A stretch of DNA of 6,124 bases. Origin: Candidatus Poseidoniaceae archaeon (lineage in GTDB: Archaea > Thermoplasmatota > Poseidoniia > Poseidoniales > Poseidoniaceae). Positions 1 to 5,205 of this stretch are shown in pieces. Under the pieces are notes generated by a model. It was not told the DNA's origin, ran no database searches, and saw only the letters and a list, made by a program, of their open reading frames with translations. The stretch spans positions 1-6,124 of the forward strand of contig JAKMFF010000144.1 in the NCBI GenBank assembly GCA_022425585.1, given 5' to 3'. The position numbers were made by a program, and so were the translations under genes. Positions within the stretch are counted from its first letter, which is position 1; each line of letters opens with the position of its first letter.

Positions 1-225
1 CTTTGATAACATTTCCATCGACTTTTCTAATTCAATGGGGTGAGATAAGGTATTTCTAACATCTACACGCATTTCTGGATGGAGCATTGATTTGCCCATT
101 ATCGCCTCAATCATAACTAATTCTTCTAATACCAATTCACCGTCTACAGAAGCTACTGCAACCATTAATTGGGCATGAGATAAACGCTCTTCGATGGTCA
201 ACTCATTAACCAAATCAGAAAACAC
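1..225 (-). CDS. TerB-like helical protein, second tandem copy (partial, C-terminus outside window)
   Basis: The first 75 residues are visible and run off the window edge without a stop. I chose the GTG at 225-223 because a GGAGTGA Shine-Dalgarno-like site (238-232) sits 6 bases ahead, overlapping the stop codon of the preceding gene; the GTG at 235 hits a stop after six codons. The protein starts VFSDLVNELTIEERLSHAQL and carries the acidic VDGELVLEE stretch (residues 27-35). It aligns without gaps to the N-terminal half of the gene just upstream, with about 26 identical positions in 68 by hand count. The TerB-like fold is an all-helical domain with acidic, possibly metal-binding, loops; its members occur in stress, phage-response and membrane-associated systems, often with no known function. 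No membrane segment is visible in this part. The two copies probably form a translationally linked pair. The family call rests on the better-preserved neighbour. Confidence 0.8.
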   Translation of the reverse strand, partial: MFSDLVNELTIEERLSHAQLMVAVASVDGELVLEELVMIEAIMGKSMLHPEMRVDVRNTLSHPIELEKSMEMLSK

Positions 226-231
226 TGGACT

Positions 232-663
232 TCACTCCGAGAGCTCATTCAAAATATCGTATCCATCTTGCATCCAATTATAGCCTTCAACAGTCCATTT
301 CAACAATTTTTCTAGTGCTTCTTCCGGCAATCCTAAATGGGCAATTATCTCAAGTAAAACTGCTTTTTCATCATCATCAACGTTACCATCAGCAGCAGCC
401 ATTAAGATTGAATCTCTAAGTGCCAAACGACCAGCTTCATCACTTAGACCTGCTAGACATTCTTCTAATGCAGGAGGTGATTTCAATGCGTGACGAACTA
501 ACTCTCTTTGTTTTGGAGACAATAGCGCGGTGCCGAGTCTCTGCTCAAACATTGCCATTTCATCAACAGTTAACTCATTATCAACTCTTGTCATAAACGC
601 TAGTAATCTTGCATAGGAAAATCGCTCTTCTCTTGACAACTTGTGTATCGTGTCTGGCAGCAT
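232..663 (-). CDS. TerB-like helical protein, first tandem copy
   Basis: This is a complete 143-residue acidic protein with no signal peptide or membrane helix. It shows two TerB-like repeats of the form 'hydrophobic helix, D-x-x-hydrophobic-x-x-x-E': residues 17-40 (LLAFMTRVDNELTVDEMAMF) and residues 82-112, where AAADGNVDDDE is the typical acidic loop followed by a helix ending in HLGL. The length is close to that of single-domain TerB proteins (about 140-150). TerB-fold proteins are thought to bind divalent metal through such loops; the biochemical role here is unknown, and 'tellurite resistance' would over-interpret the family name. The ATG at 663 has no clear Shine-Dalgarno site, but a TATA-like box lies about 43 bases upstream, so a short-leader transcript is likely. 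A second, homologous gene follows after 6 bases. This gene follows the GtrA-like gene after an 86-base gap and probably has its own promoter. Confidence 0.82.
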   Translation of the reverse strand: MLPDTIHKLSREERFSYARLLAFMTRVDNELTVDEMAMFEQRLGTALLSPKQRELVRHALKSPPALEECLAGLSDEAGRLALRDSILMAAADGNVDDDEKAVLLEIIAHLGLPEEALEKLLKWTVEGYNWMQDGYDILNELSE

Positions 664-676
664 AGACTGTCGTATC

Positions 677-693
677 GTTCATCAGCCATGAAC
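677..693. promoter_or_regulatory. Perfect inverted repeat in the TerB-like gene leader (possible operator)
   Basis: GTTCAT and ATGAAC form a perfect 6-base inverted repeat with a 5-base spacer (677-682 and 688-693). It lies between the TATA-like box at 704-710 and the ATG at 663, about where the transcript would start if the usual archaeal spacing of roughly 25 bases holds. That position suits a repressor operator; a small RNA hairpin is the alternative. A 17-base element of this kind can arise by chance, so regulation is inference. Confidence 0.35.
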
Positions 694-703
694 TTCTCGG
701 ACA

Positions 704-710
704 ATTTAAA
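704..710 (-). promoter_or_regulatory. Candidate TATA box for the TerB-like pair
   Basis: The minus strand reads TTTAAAT in the 86-base gap ahead of the first TerB-like gene. Its 5' end is about 45 bases from the ATG, so initiation roughly 25 bases downstream would leave a leader of some 15-20 bases. No strong BRE is evident; the flank reads CTTTTGGG. Together with the absence of a Shine-Dalgarno site, this suggests a separate promoter for the pair. Confidence 0.4.
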
Positions 711-749
711 CCCAAAAGTATCATTTTACTGACGGATTGATAATTGCGG

Positions 750-1169
750 TTAATCGTCGGTGTAGCCAAAGACAAACCATCGCATACATGCCCAGGTAAA
801 TAAGCCCCAAATCGCCATATTCAATACGAATATTGTTCTAATTTCCCAATCAAACATAGAATATATCGCATTGTAAGAGATAGTTGAGAGAACTCCACCG
901 ATTGCATATACGGTATACGCCCCAAGCATCGTATTTTTGACATTCTTTCGCTTATCGAAAGTGAAGTATCGGTGAGTAAAATGTGCGATAGTACATGACA
1001 TTATCCAAGCAACAGTCCAAACTCCGGTTTCTGAAAAGATATCTAATGCCGGGCTTATTCGAAGCACCTCCCAGAAAATCCAAAACAGTAGGGTATTAAT
1101 TCCGCCAGCGGCAGCAAATCGTCGAATTGTCCCTCTTGGAGCAATGGATACAATTAGCGGTTTCTCCAT
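750..1169 (-). CDS. GtrA-like four-helix membrane protein
   Basis: The 139-residue product has four hydrophobic segments at about residues 17-36, 50-66, 83-106 and 111-134. The N-terminal RRFAAAGGINTLLFW and the HRYFTFD motif (residues 66-72) after the second helix match the GtrA/DPMS-type family, whose members are usually 120-150 residues. Known members are thought to help flip polyprenyl-linked sugars across the membrane or to stabilise glycosyltransferases. Here the gene is third in line behind a sugar nucleotidylyltransferase and a nucleotide-sugar dehydrogenase, which supports a role in a lipid-linked sugar step; the sugar is unknown. The ATG at 1169 is preferred over the GTG directly before it because GGGTGA (1179-1174) stands 4 bases from the ATG but only 1 base from the GTG. 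The gap to the upstream stop is 18 bases, consistent with one operon. Confidence 0.88.
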   Translation of the reverse strand: MEKPLIVSIAPRGTIRRFAAAGGINTLLFWIFWEVLRISPALDIFSETGVWTVAWIMSCTIAHFTHRYFTFDKRKNVKNTMLGAYTVYAIGGVLSTISYNAIYSMFDWEIRTIFVLNMAIWGLFTWACMRWFVFGYTDD

Positions 1170-1173
1170 CACT

Positions 1174-1179
1174 TCACCC
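1174..1179 (-). promoter_or_regulatory. Shine-Dalgarno site deciding the GtrA-like start
   Basis: GGGTGA on the minus strand matches the archaeal 16S anti-Shine-Dalgarno complement (GGAGGTGA). It is spaced 4 bases from the ATG at 1169, the same spacing as the GGTGA site ahead of the phosphopantoate ligase, so the ATG is favoured over the adjacent GTG at 1172. Confidence 0.6.
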
Positions 1180-1187
1180 GCTACTGA

Positions 1188-2012
1188 TTAATCATCATTA
1201 GTAATAACATCACTTGGTTTACCGGTTAATATTGAACGGAGTTTTTCATTGTCATTTTGAATGGCCGTAAGCAACTCATAATTGCAAGACAATGATTCTG
1301 CTAATACTGCTAGAGCTTGCGAATCTTTTGGCAGACACTTGCCGCCAAAACCACGATTTAGTCCGAAAATTGGATCTAGATGTGAATCGCCAATCGGTTG
1401 GTCTTGTTTGGTGGTAATGATGTCTTTTATTTTATACCAATCTTCGCCAAGTGCCTGACAAATATCATACATTTGATTAGCAAATATGACCTTAGTTGCA
1501 TAGAATGTGTTTTTGGTATATTTGACTAATTCAGCTTGTGTTGGTGTTACCTGGAACAAATTTTCAGAACGTAATACCCCTGCATCCTTGTGTTGCTTGA
1601 ACACAGTTTGAGCGACTTCTTCATGGTGGGTGCCACAGACCAATATATCTTGATTGGCAAAGTCTTCCAATCTACGTCTTTCGACTAAGAATTCCGGGGA
1701 ATAAGCAATCTTCAAGTTAGTATATTTCTCATGGAATTGTTGGGTAGTGCCCGGAATTACGGTACTTTTGATAACCGCAGTAAAACCATCGGGTAAAGCG
1801 TCAAGTATTTCTTCCACAATCCGAGTATCGCACCCTCCATGTACTGGGTGAGGCGGTGTTGGCACCGCGATATAAGCAAAATCAACATTATCGGTAACAT
1901 GCTGTAGTGTTGTTCCTCTAGCCGGGTCATGAACAAATAGTTCATGGGCATCTTTGAAGCAATGTTCGATTGCTCCACCGACCATTCCAGCACCAATAAT
2001 TCCAATTTTCAC
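1188..2012 (-). CDS. UDP-glucose dehydrogenase-like protein lacking the C-terminal domain
   Basis: Family enzymes oxidise UDP-glucose, UDP-ManNAc or GDP-mannose to the uronic acid with two NAD+. Counting from the GTG at 2012 (274 residues), the Rossmann motif [11 protein letters not shown] covers residues 5-15. Active-site motifs follow: KSTVIPGTT (82-90), SPEFLVE (105-111), the K-x3-N pair K164/N168, and [10 protein letters not shown] (221-230) with the catalytic Cys at 226 and Asp at 230. All key residues known from UDP-glucose dehydrogenase are present. The protein stops about 44 residues after this motif, whereas family members usually have 390-450 residues with a second Rossmann-like domain completing the nucleotide-sugar site; that domain is absent. 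The next frame downstream encodes the GtrA-like protein, so this is not a simple local frameshift. A GTG at 2021 would add MKL, but its AGGTGA site abuts that codon. The gene lies 37 bases downstream of the nucleotidylyltransferase. Substrate is unproven. Confidence 0.88.
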   Translation of the reverse strand: MKIGIIGAGMVGGAIEHCFKDAHELFVHDPARGTTLQHVTDNVDFAYIAVPTPPHPVHGGCDTRIVEEILDALPDGFTAVIKSTVIPGTTQQFHEKYTNLKIAYSPEFLVERRRLEDFANQDILVCGTHHEEVAQTVFKQHKDAGVLRSENLFQVTPTQAELVKYTKNTFYATKVIFANQMYDICQALGEDWYKIKDIITTKQDQPIGDSHLDPIFGLNRGFGGKCLPKDSQALAVLAESLSCNYELLTAIQNDNEKLRSILTGKPSDVITNDD

Positions 2013-2021
2013 GAGTTTCAC

Positions 2022-2027
2022 TCACCT
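2022..2027 (-). promoter_or_regulatory. Shine-Dalgarno site for the dehydrogenase-like gene
   Basis: AGGTGA on the minus strand directly abuts the GTG at 2021 and lies 9 bases before the GTG at 2012. A second weaker match, GAGTGA, lies 5 bases before the GTG at 2012. Direct abutment is too close for initiation at 2021, so the 2012 start, giving an N-terminus MKIGIIGAG typical of the family, is favoured. Confidence 0.5.
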
Positions 2028-2049
2028 ACATTTTGTAATATTATTTGGC

Positions 2050-2799
2050 TTAATTTCTGAAAGGATTTGGGTTTAGCTTTCCATCTCTAGCCATTATAGA
2101 GGCATCTAATAATGAGTCAGGGGTTCCGCAATCAACCCATGTCTCTTTGCCAATGTTGAGCAACCGTGCTGAATTATTTTCTACATACTTACGGTTAACA
2201 TCTGTAATCGATAATTTTTCACCATACTCTGTTTCACATTGATCCATTAAACTCCAAAATTGTTCATCATAGAGGTATATTCCGCCAATTGCAATATTTG
2301 ATGGTGGCGATTCTGGTTTTTCAACAATGTCAACAATATTGCCATTTTTATCAAACTTAGCCACTCCAAAGGCATTAGGATTCTCTTCTTCTCTTGATAA
2401 TAAAATACACCCTGGGTTCGTCTCTGCCTGTCTAAAGGAATCAACATAATCTGATAGTTCAATGGTAGTAATGTTGTCTGAAAAATAAATCAACAAACGA
2501 CAGTCTTCGTTGTGTGGTCTTGCTAAATTAAGTGCATTTGCAACGCCTTTAGGAGTTTCTTCTAGGACATAATGAATTTGCTCACCGGCTAATCCGGAAC
2601 CAACGTGCTTAGCAATTTGCCCAATAAACTGGTTCGATATTATGGTGATATTTTTGATTCCAGCACGCCTAATTGTGCCTAGAGCATAATCAATCACTGG
2701 ACGTTCATACAACGGAAGAAGAGTTTTTTGCGAGATCTTAGTAAATGGATACAGGCGACTTCCGTGGCCACCTGCCACCAATATTGCCTTGACCTTCAT
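2050..2799 (-). CDS. RmlA-like sugar-1-phosphate nucleotidylyltransferase
   Basis: The protein (249 residues) should couple a sugar-1-phosphate, most likely glucose-1-phosphate, to an NTP (dTTP or UTP), giving an NDP-sugar and pyrophosphate. The N-terminal signature GGHGSRLYPFTK (residues 10-21) binds the nucleotide and is followed by KTLLP with the catalytic Lys25. Asp108-Asn109 corresponds to the metal-binding DN of RmlA. EKPESPPSN (160-168), SITDVNRKY (197-205) and WVDCGTPDSLLDAS (221-234) are typical of RmlA-type enzymes rather than the GalU type. It is somewhat shorter than bacterial RmlA (about 290 residues), as is common for archaeal short forms. No rmlB, rmlC or rmlD is adjacent; the next gene is a UDP-glucose dehydrogenase relative, so UDP-glucose supply is plausible but base specificity cannot be read from the sequence. 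The ATG at 2799 lacks a Shine-Dalgarno site but has a TATA box at leaderless distance. The protein is expected to be cytoplasmic. Confidence 0.9.
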   Translation of the reverse strand: MKVKAILVAGGHGSRLYPFTKISQKTLLPLYERPVIDYALGTIRRAGIKNITIISNQFIGQIAKHVGSGLAGEQIHYVLEETPKGVANALNLARPHNEDCRLLIYFSDNITTIELSDYVDSFRQAETNPGCILLSREEENPNAFGVAKFDKNGNIVDIVEKPESPPSNIAIGGIYLYDEQFWSLMDQCETEYGEKLSITDVNRKYVENNSARLLNIGKETWVDCGTPDSLLDASIMARDGKLNPNPFRN

Positions 2800-2820
2800 A
2801 TTGCCAACTAACTAGGAGTC

Positions 2821-2828
2821 ATATATTT
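2821..2828 (-). promoter_or_regulatory. TATA box for a leaderless transcript of the sugar cassette
   Basis: The minus strand reads AAATATAT in the 36-base gap between the stop of the upstream membrane protein gene and the ATG at 2799. Its centre is about 25 bases from the ATG, the usual distance from an archaeal TATA box to the transcription start, so the transcript would begin at or next to the start codon. The absence of a Shine-Dalgarno site supports this. Confidence 0.55.
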
Positions 2829-2835
2829 GACTTCC

Positions 2836-3486
2836 TTAGTCTTCGTTATACAAATCATTGACTGCACCATCCTTGCTATTTTTGTCAAACCAGCCAGTTT
2901 TTATTAAATCACCGAGGTTTTCGACGCCAGCTTCAATAAGATCCGAATCGTTTTTCTCCGAATCTGTCCACTGTTTAGCAGCATCTTTGGCATATTGTTT
3001 GTCTGCCAGATCTACCAATACTTCAGTTTCGGTAATGATAGATTCAATATCATCATATTCTTTATTGTCAAAGGCGTCAATTCTAGCTTTAGCAGTGGAA
3101 AATTTACTGGTTTTATCACCAAATGCTGGGCCTTTTTCATCACTACCTCTATTCCTCAAGTGTTGCTTATTTGAATAATTTGACGGCTTATTACTAGTTT
3201 TTGCGGGGTTATTTATTTCTTCACCAGACTCACTATAAGTTGTTGAAAGTAATTCACTGGTCAATAATTCAATTTCCCTACTAAATATTCTAGACAATGA
3301 AGTATTGGTTTTAATTATTAATAATGCAGTACTAAGGATTGATAGAAAGATAATGTAATCTGGGATATTATTGCCAAAAATAATGAAAACTATACTAGAA
3401 ATAATGGCACAGATTAACACAGGAACAATAGCTCTAAACCTATTCATCCTAAGTTTTAAATTACTTATTTCTTGATTATATTGCAT
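2836..3486 (-). CDS. Two-helix membrane protein with long acidic cytoplasmic tail, family unknown
   Basis: I do not recognise this 216-residue protein. Two adjacent hydrophobic segments (about residues 18-38 and 42-59) form a likely membrane hairpin separated by a very short loop (NNIPD). A short amphipathic stretch (63-80) follows, then a polar, Ser/Asn/Lys-rich and probably disordered linker (about 81-135), and finally an acidic, helix-prone tail (136-216) rich in Asp, Glu and Lys and containing DDIESIITETEVLVDLADKQ. With the basic N-terminus, both ends are likely cytoplasmic. The layout suggests a membrane anchor presenting a tail to a cytosolic partner, but no catalytic motif is visible. 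The ATG at 3486 follows the upstream stop by 10 bases with AAGGAAG ahead of it, so it is probably co-transcribed with the preceding small membrane protein. It is the last gene before the sugar cassette promoter. Confidence 0.75.
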   Translation of the reverse strand: MQYNQEISNLKLRMNRFRAIVPVLICAIISSIVFIIFGNNIPDYIIFLSILSTALLIIKTNTSLSRIFSREIELLTSELLSTTYSESGEEINNPAKTSNKPSNYSNKQHLRNRGSDEKGPAFGDKTSKFSTAKARIDAFDNKEYDDIESIITETEVLVDLADKQYAKDAAKQWTDSEKNDSDLIEAGVENLGDLIKTGWFDKNSKDGAVNDLYNED

Positions 3487-3496
3487 CTTATCTTCC

Positions 3497-3808
3497 TTAT
3501 TCTAGAATTTTATTTAATTTATTCAACAACTCAGGGTTTTCAAGTTCGGTTTCATTCCACCTTAGGGATTTTATCGCAGTAATCTTTCGAACAACGATAG
3601 AATTAGTCATTCTTTCATGAGCAAATTGGCCGAGTAGGCTGAATAGTAATATACATGCTAAGCCAAAGTACCACGACGTGAGATAAGTAACTATGAGCGC
3701 AATAATAACCGATTGAACAATAACAGCAATCACTTTGACTTTCAGCTTTTTCTCTGAAGTCATTGCATCAATTAGTAATTGAGCAGCTTCTTTTTTTGCT
3801 AAGGCCAT
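3497..3808 (-). CDS. Small two-helix membrane protein, family unknown
   Basis: The product has 103 residues from the ATG at 3808. A Lys-rich amphipathic N-terminus (MALAKKEAAQLLIDAM) precedes two hydrophobic segments at about residues 25-43 and 46-61, and a mixed-charge C-terminus ends in a short amphipathic helix (LLNKLNKILE). I recognise no family. The frame is open upstream to an ATG at 3841, but that would overlap the end of the preceding gene by 22 bases and place the ribosome site inside the coding region. GAGAGG (3821-3816) and AGGTGA (3825-3820), 7 and 11 bases ahead of the ATG at 3808, favour the shorter form. The latter site contains the TGA stop of the upstream gene, pointing to coupled translation. 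The two-helix layout resembles that of the next gene, so the two could form a membrane complex; that is inference. Confidence 0.72.
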   Translation of the reverse strand: MALAKKEAAQLLIDAMTSEKKLKVKVIAVIVQSVIIALIVTYLTSWYFGLACILLFSLLGQFAHERMTNSIVVRKITAIKSLRWNETELENPELLNKLNKILE

Positions 3809-3819
3809 AACAAGGCCTC

Positions 3820-4425
3820 TCACCTTATTGTGATAAAACAATCATTGTCAATCTCAATAATTGAACCAGTCATTAAAGAATGTTCTATTGCTTCATCAAT
3901 TTCCTCATAAGAAATACCAGTCTTATCAAGTTCAGTAACGATTAATTCAAGTGAAGCAGCCTCTTTTCCTTTAGCCAATTCTCCCTCGATAATCATCAAC
4001 AAGTTTTGACAAGCCACAGCTAATAATGGGTCGTCACCTTGGTCATCTGGTAATAGATTTAAAAATGCGTTAACAGGATGTGTTTCACTATATTGTTCAT
4101 CATTGTCAATTGCTCTTGAGCCTAGTCCGACAATTGATTTATCGATATCAATACTAAAGCAATCAAACAGGTTTGTCTGATTTTTGTCAGCGAGTCTTAA
4201 GTTATCATTTTTCAACCGTTCTTTAATGTCAGTTATGCGCTTCAACCTTTGCTCAGCCGTTTTTAATTCAACCTCTAGTTCGCTTGAAACGATCTCTAAA
4301 CTTGCGCTTGCTTGTTGCTTGAGCCAAGTTTCGAGTTGCCAGTTAGGGTCAATCCCCATCATGACCTCGCAGAGCCTTTGCACCTCCGCTGGCATTGAAT
4401 CAAGATGCAGCGGGTCGTCTCGCAT
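3820..4425 (-). CDS. Coiled-coil protein with winged-helix-like C-terminus, family unknown
   Basis: This is a 201-residue acidic, soluble protein. Residues about 40-80 have the heptad-like, charge-rich pattern of a coiled coil (SSELEVELKTAEQRLKRITD and on). An acidic, probably loose segment spans about 82-132. Residues 134-200 read like a winged helix-turn-helix: helix (LLAVACQNLLMIIEGEL), helix (LELIVTELDKTG), recognition-type helix (SYEEIDEAIEHSLMTG), then a beta wing (SIIEIDNDCFITI). This pattern occurs in archaeal MCM C-termini and many regulators, and also in protein-protein contacts; the putative recognition helix is acidic, which argues against simple DNA binding. The ATG at 4425 has GGTGG directly adjacent and an AT-rich region upstream. 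It opens a three-gene unit with the two small membrane proteins that follow. The fold assignment is by pattern only. Confidence 0.75.
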   Translation of the reverse strand: MRDDPLHLDSMPAEVQRLCEVMMGIDPNWQLETWLKQQASASLEIVSSELEVELKTAEQRLKRITDIKERLKNDNLRLADKNQTNLFDCFSIDIDKSIVGLGSRAIDNDEQYSETHPVNAFLNLLPDDQGDDPLLAVACQNLLMIIEGELAKGKEAASLELIVTELDKTGISYEEIDEAIEHSLMTGSIIEIDNDCFITIR

Positions 4426-4455
4426 ACCACCATGTTAGATTTGACAGCCTATGAA

Positions 4456-4473
4456 GAATATCATTAATCAAAA
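4456..4473 (-). promoter_or_regulatory. AT-rich candidate promoter for the three-gene unknown unit
   Basis: In the 81-base gap ahead of the gene starting at 4425, the minus strand reads TTTTGATTAATGATATTC. This AT-rich patch lies about 30-48 bases before the ATG, suitable for initiation with a short leader. No single TATA box stands out, so the placement is tentative. Confidence 0.28.
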
Positions 4474-4487
4474 AGGTAAACCTTGAT
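4467..4487 (-). terminator. Weak hairpin with T-run after the cysteine-motif gene
   Basis: About 20 bases past the stop at 4507, the minus strand reads ATCAAGG, a TTTA loop, then CCTTTTTGAT. The arms pair with a three-base bulge, and the T5 run is inside the second arm. Archaeal termination needs mainly a T-rich stretch, so this could end the upstream transcript, but the structure is weak and overlaps the candidate promoter. Confidence 0.22.
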
Positions 4488-4506
4488 AATTTTGATAAAA
4501 TCATAG

Positions 4507-5124
4507 TTAAGAATTAGTTGATCTATTTCGCCATTCTTCCTCAAATTGAACCCACAACTCTTGTTCAACTTGTTGCCGTATTTGTACTTCTAACTGAGGA
4601 GTTAATTGCTCAATTAATGCTTCTTGGATTTCTAATGCCATGGTATTTATCACCCGATTTTCGGTTTCAATAATGATTGCTTGTCGCTCTTGGTCACCCA
4701 ATTCACTTGATACCGTTTGTTTGCGATTTGTTCTATCAACTTCTGCAGCAACGAGTCTTTTTATCTCGATAATTAACTTATCAATCACGGCTAATTCCCA
4801 ACTATCTGTTGGGCTTGGTACATTCATTCTTGCTGCGAGATTCCTGAGATTTTGCACAATTCGTGCTCTTACCGGATTGCCGACCTCAAATTCATGGGCT
4901 CCCGAAACAAATCCGACCAAGCAATCTAGCCATTCTTCATGCCTAATATCTGCGCCGCATCCTGGACAGTTACTAATTTCATCAGAGTTTATTTCATTGC
5001 TCTCTAATTTATCGACTTTTTCTCTGCCTTTACGTCTCATCGGTTTTGGTGCATCATCAATATCAAAGGAGATACTGGTGCCAAAAGTGCCTTTATTCGG
5101 GTTGACCCCAGTCTCGCTAACCAT
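4507..5124 (-). CDS. Cysteine-motif (possible zinc) protein with long helical C-terminus, family unknown
   Basis: I recognise no family for this 205-residue acidic protein. The N-terminal 50 residues are polar with a basic patch (PMRRKGREK, 28-36) and look disordered. CPGCGADIRHEEWLDC (53-68) supplies Cys53, Cys56, His62 and Cys68, a possible single-zinc site; the more usual arrangement has a second CxxC pair, which is absent. Residues 75-130 are predicted helical, and the C-terminus (about 145-200) is a long Glu/Gln-rich helix with coiled-coil character (EIQEALIEQLTPQLEVQIRQ). No membrane segment is present. The ATG at 5124 has only a weak AGTGA ahead, with a TATA-like element about 25-30 bases upstream. 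It is separated from the three-gene unit downstream by 81 bases, on the same strand. Coiled coils both here and in the next gene would allow interaction, which is inference. Confidence 0.72.
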   Translation of the reverse strand: MVSETGVNPNKGTFGTSISFDIDDAPKPMRRKGREKVDKLESNEINSDEISNCPGCGADIRHEEWLDCLVGFVSGAHEFEVGNPVRARIVQNLRNLAARMNVPSPTDSWELAVIDKLIIEIKRLVAAEVDRTNRKQTVSSELGDQERQAIIIETENRVINTMALEIQEALIEQLTPQLEVQIRQQVEQELWVQFEEEWRNRSTNS

Positions 5125-5145
5125 TTTTTCACTAAGAAATTATTC

Positions 5146-5159
5146 ATTTAAGATAAAAC
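5146..5159 (-). promoter_or_regulatory. Candidate TATA region for the cysteine-motif gene
   Basis: The minus strand reads GTTTTATCTTAAAT minus its first base, giving two overlapping TATA-like elements (TTTTAT and CTTAAAT) about 25-35 bases before the ATG at 5124. This spacing would give a leaderless or very short-leader transcript, in keeping with the poor Shine-Dalgarno match. Confidence 0.4.
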
Positions 5160-5205
5160 TATTATGCCGACAAAATCAATAAATTGCCCATTATATCTGT
5201 TAATG

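Noticed and set aside
1..663. Tellurite resistance function
   Set aside because: TerB-like folds are widespread outside tellurite operons and no terA, terC, terD or terZ gene is visible, so only the fold is claimed.
581..775. Minus-strand open frame spanning the gap between the GtrA-like and first TerB-like genes
   Set aside because: It overlaps the ends of both genes in another frame, has no domain pattern, and spans the promoter-like region.
1757..2005. Alternative-frame open stretch inside the dehydrogenase-like gene
   Set aside because: The main frame holds all family motifs, so this is a frame shadow. I also checked whether it could supply the missing C-terminal domain; it lies over the N-terminal half, so it cannot.
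2858..3178. Plus-strand open frame opposite the 216-residue membrane protein gene
   Set aside because: Antisense to the acidic tail of a gene that fits its operon; the Ser- and Leu-rich translation is what the reverse strand of Asp/Glu/Lys codons gives.
4184..4438. Plus-strand open frame opposite the coiled-coil protein gene
   Set aside because: No ribosome site or family pattern; it mirrors the coiled-coil coding region.
4640..5182. Long plus-strand open frame (180 residues) opposite the cysteine-motif gene
   Set aside because: It is fully antisense to a gene with better-formed protein character; its translation is rich in Ser, Leu and Ile without domain pattern and it extends into a promoter-like gap.
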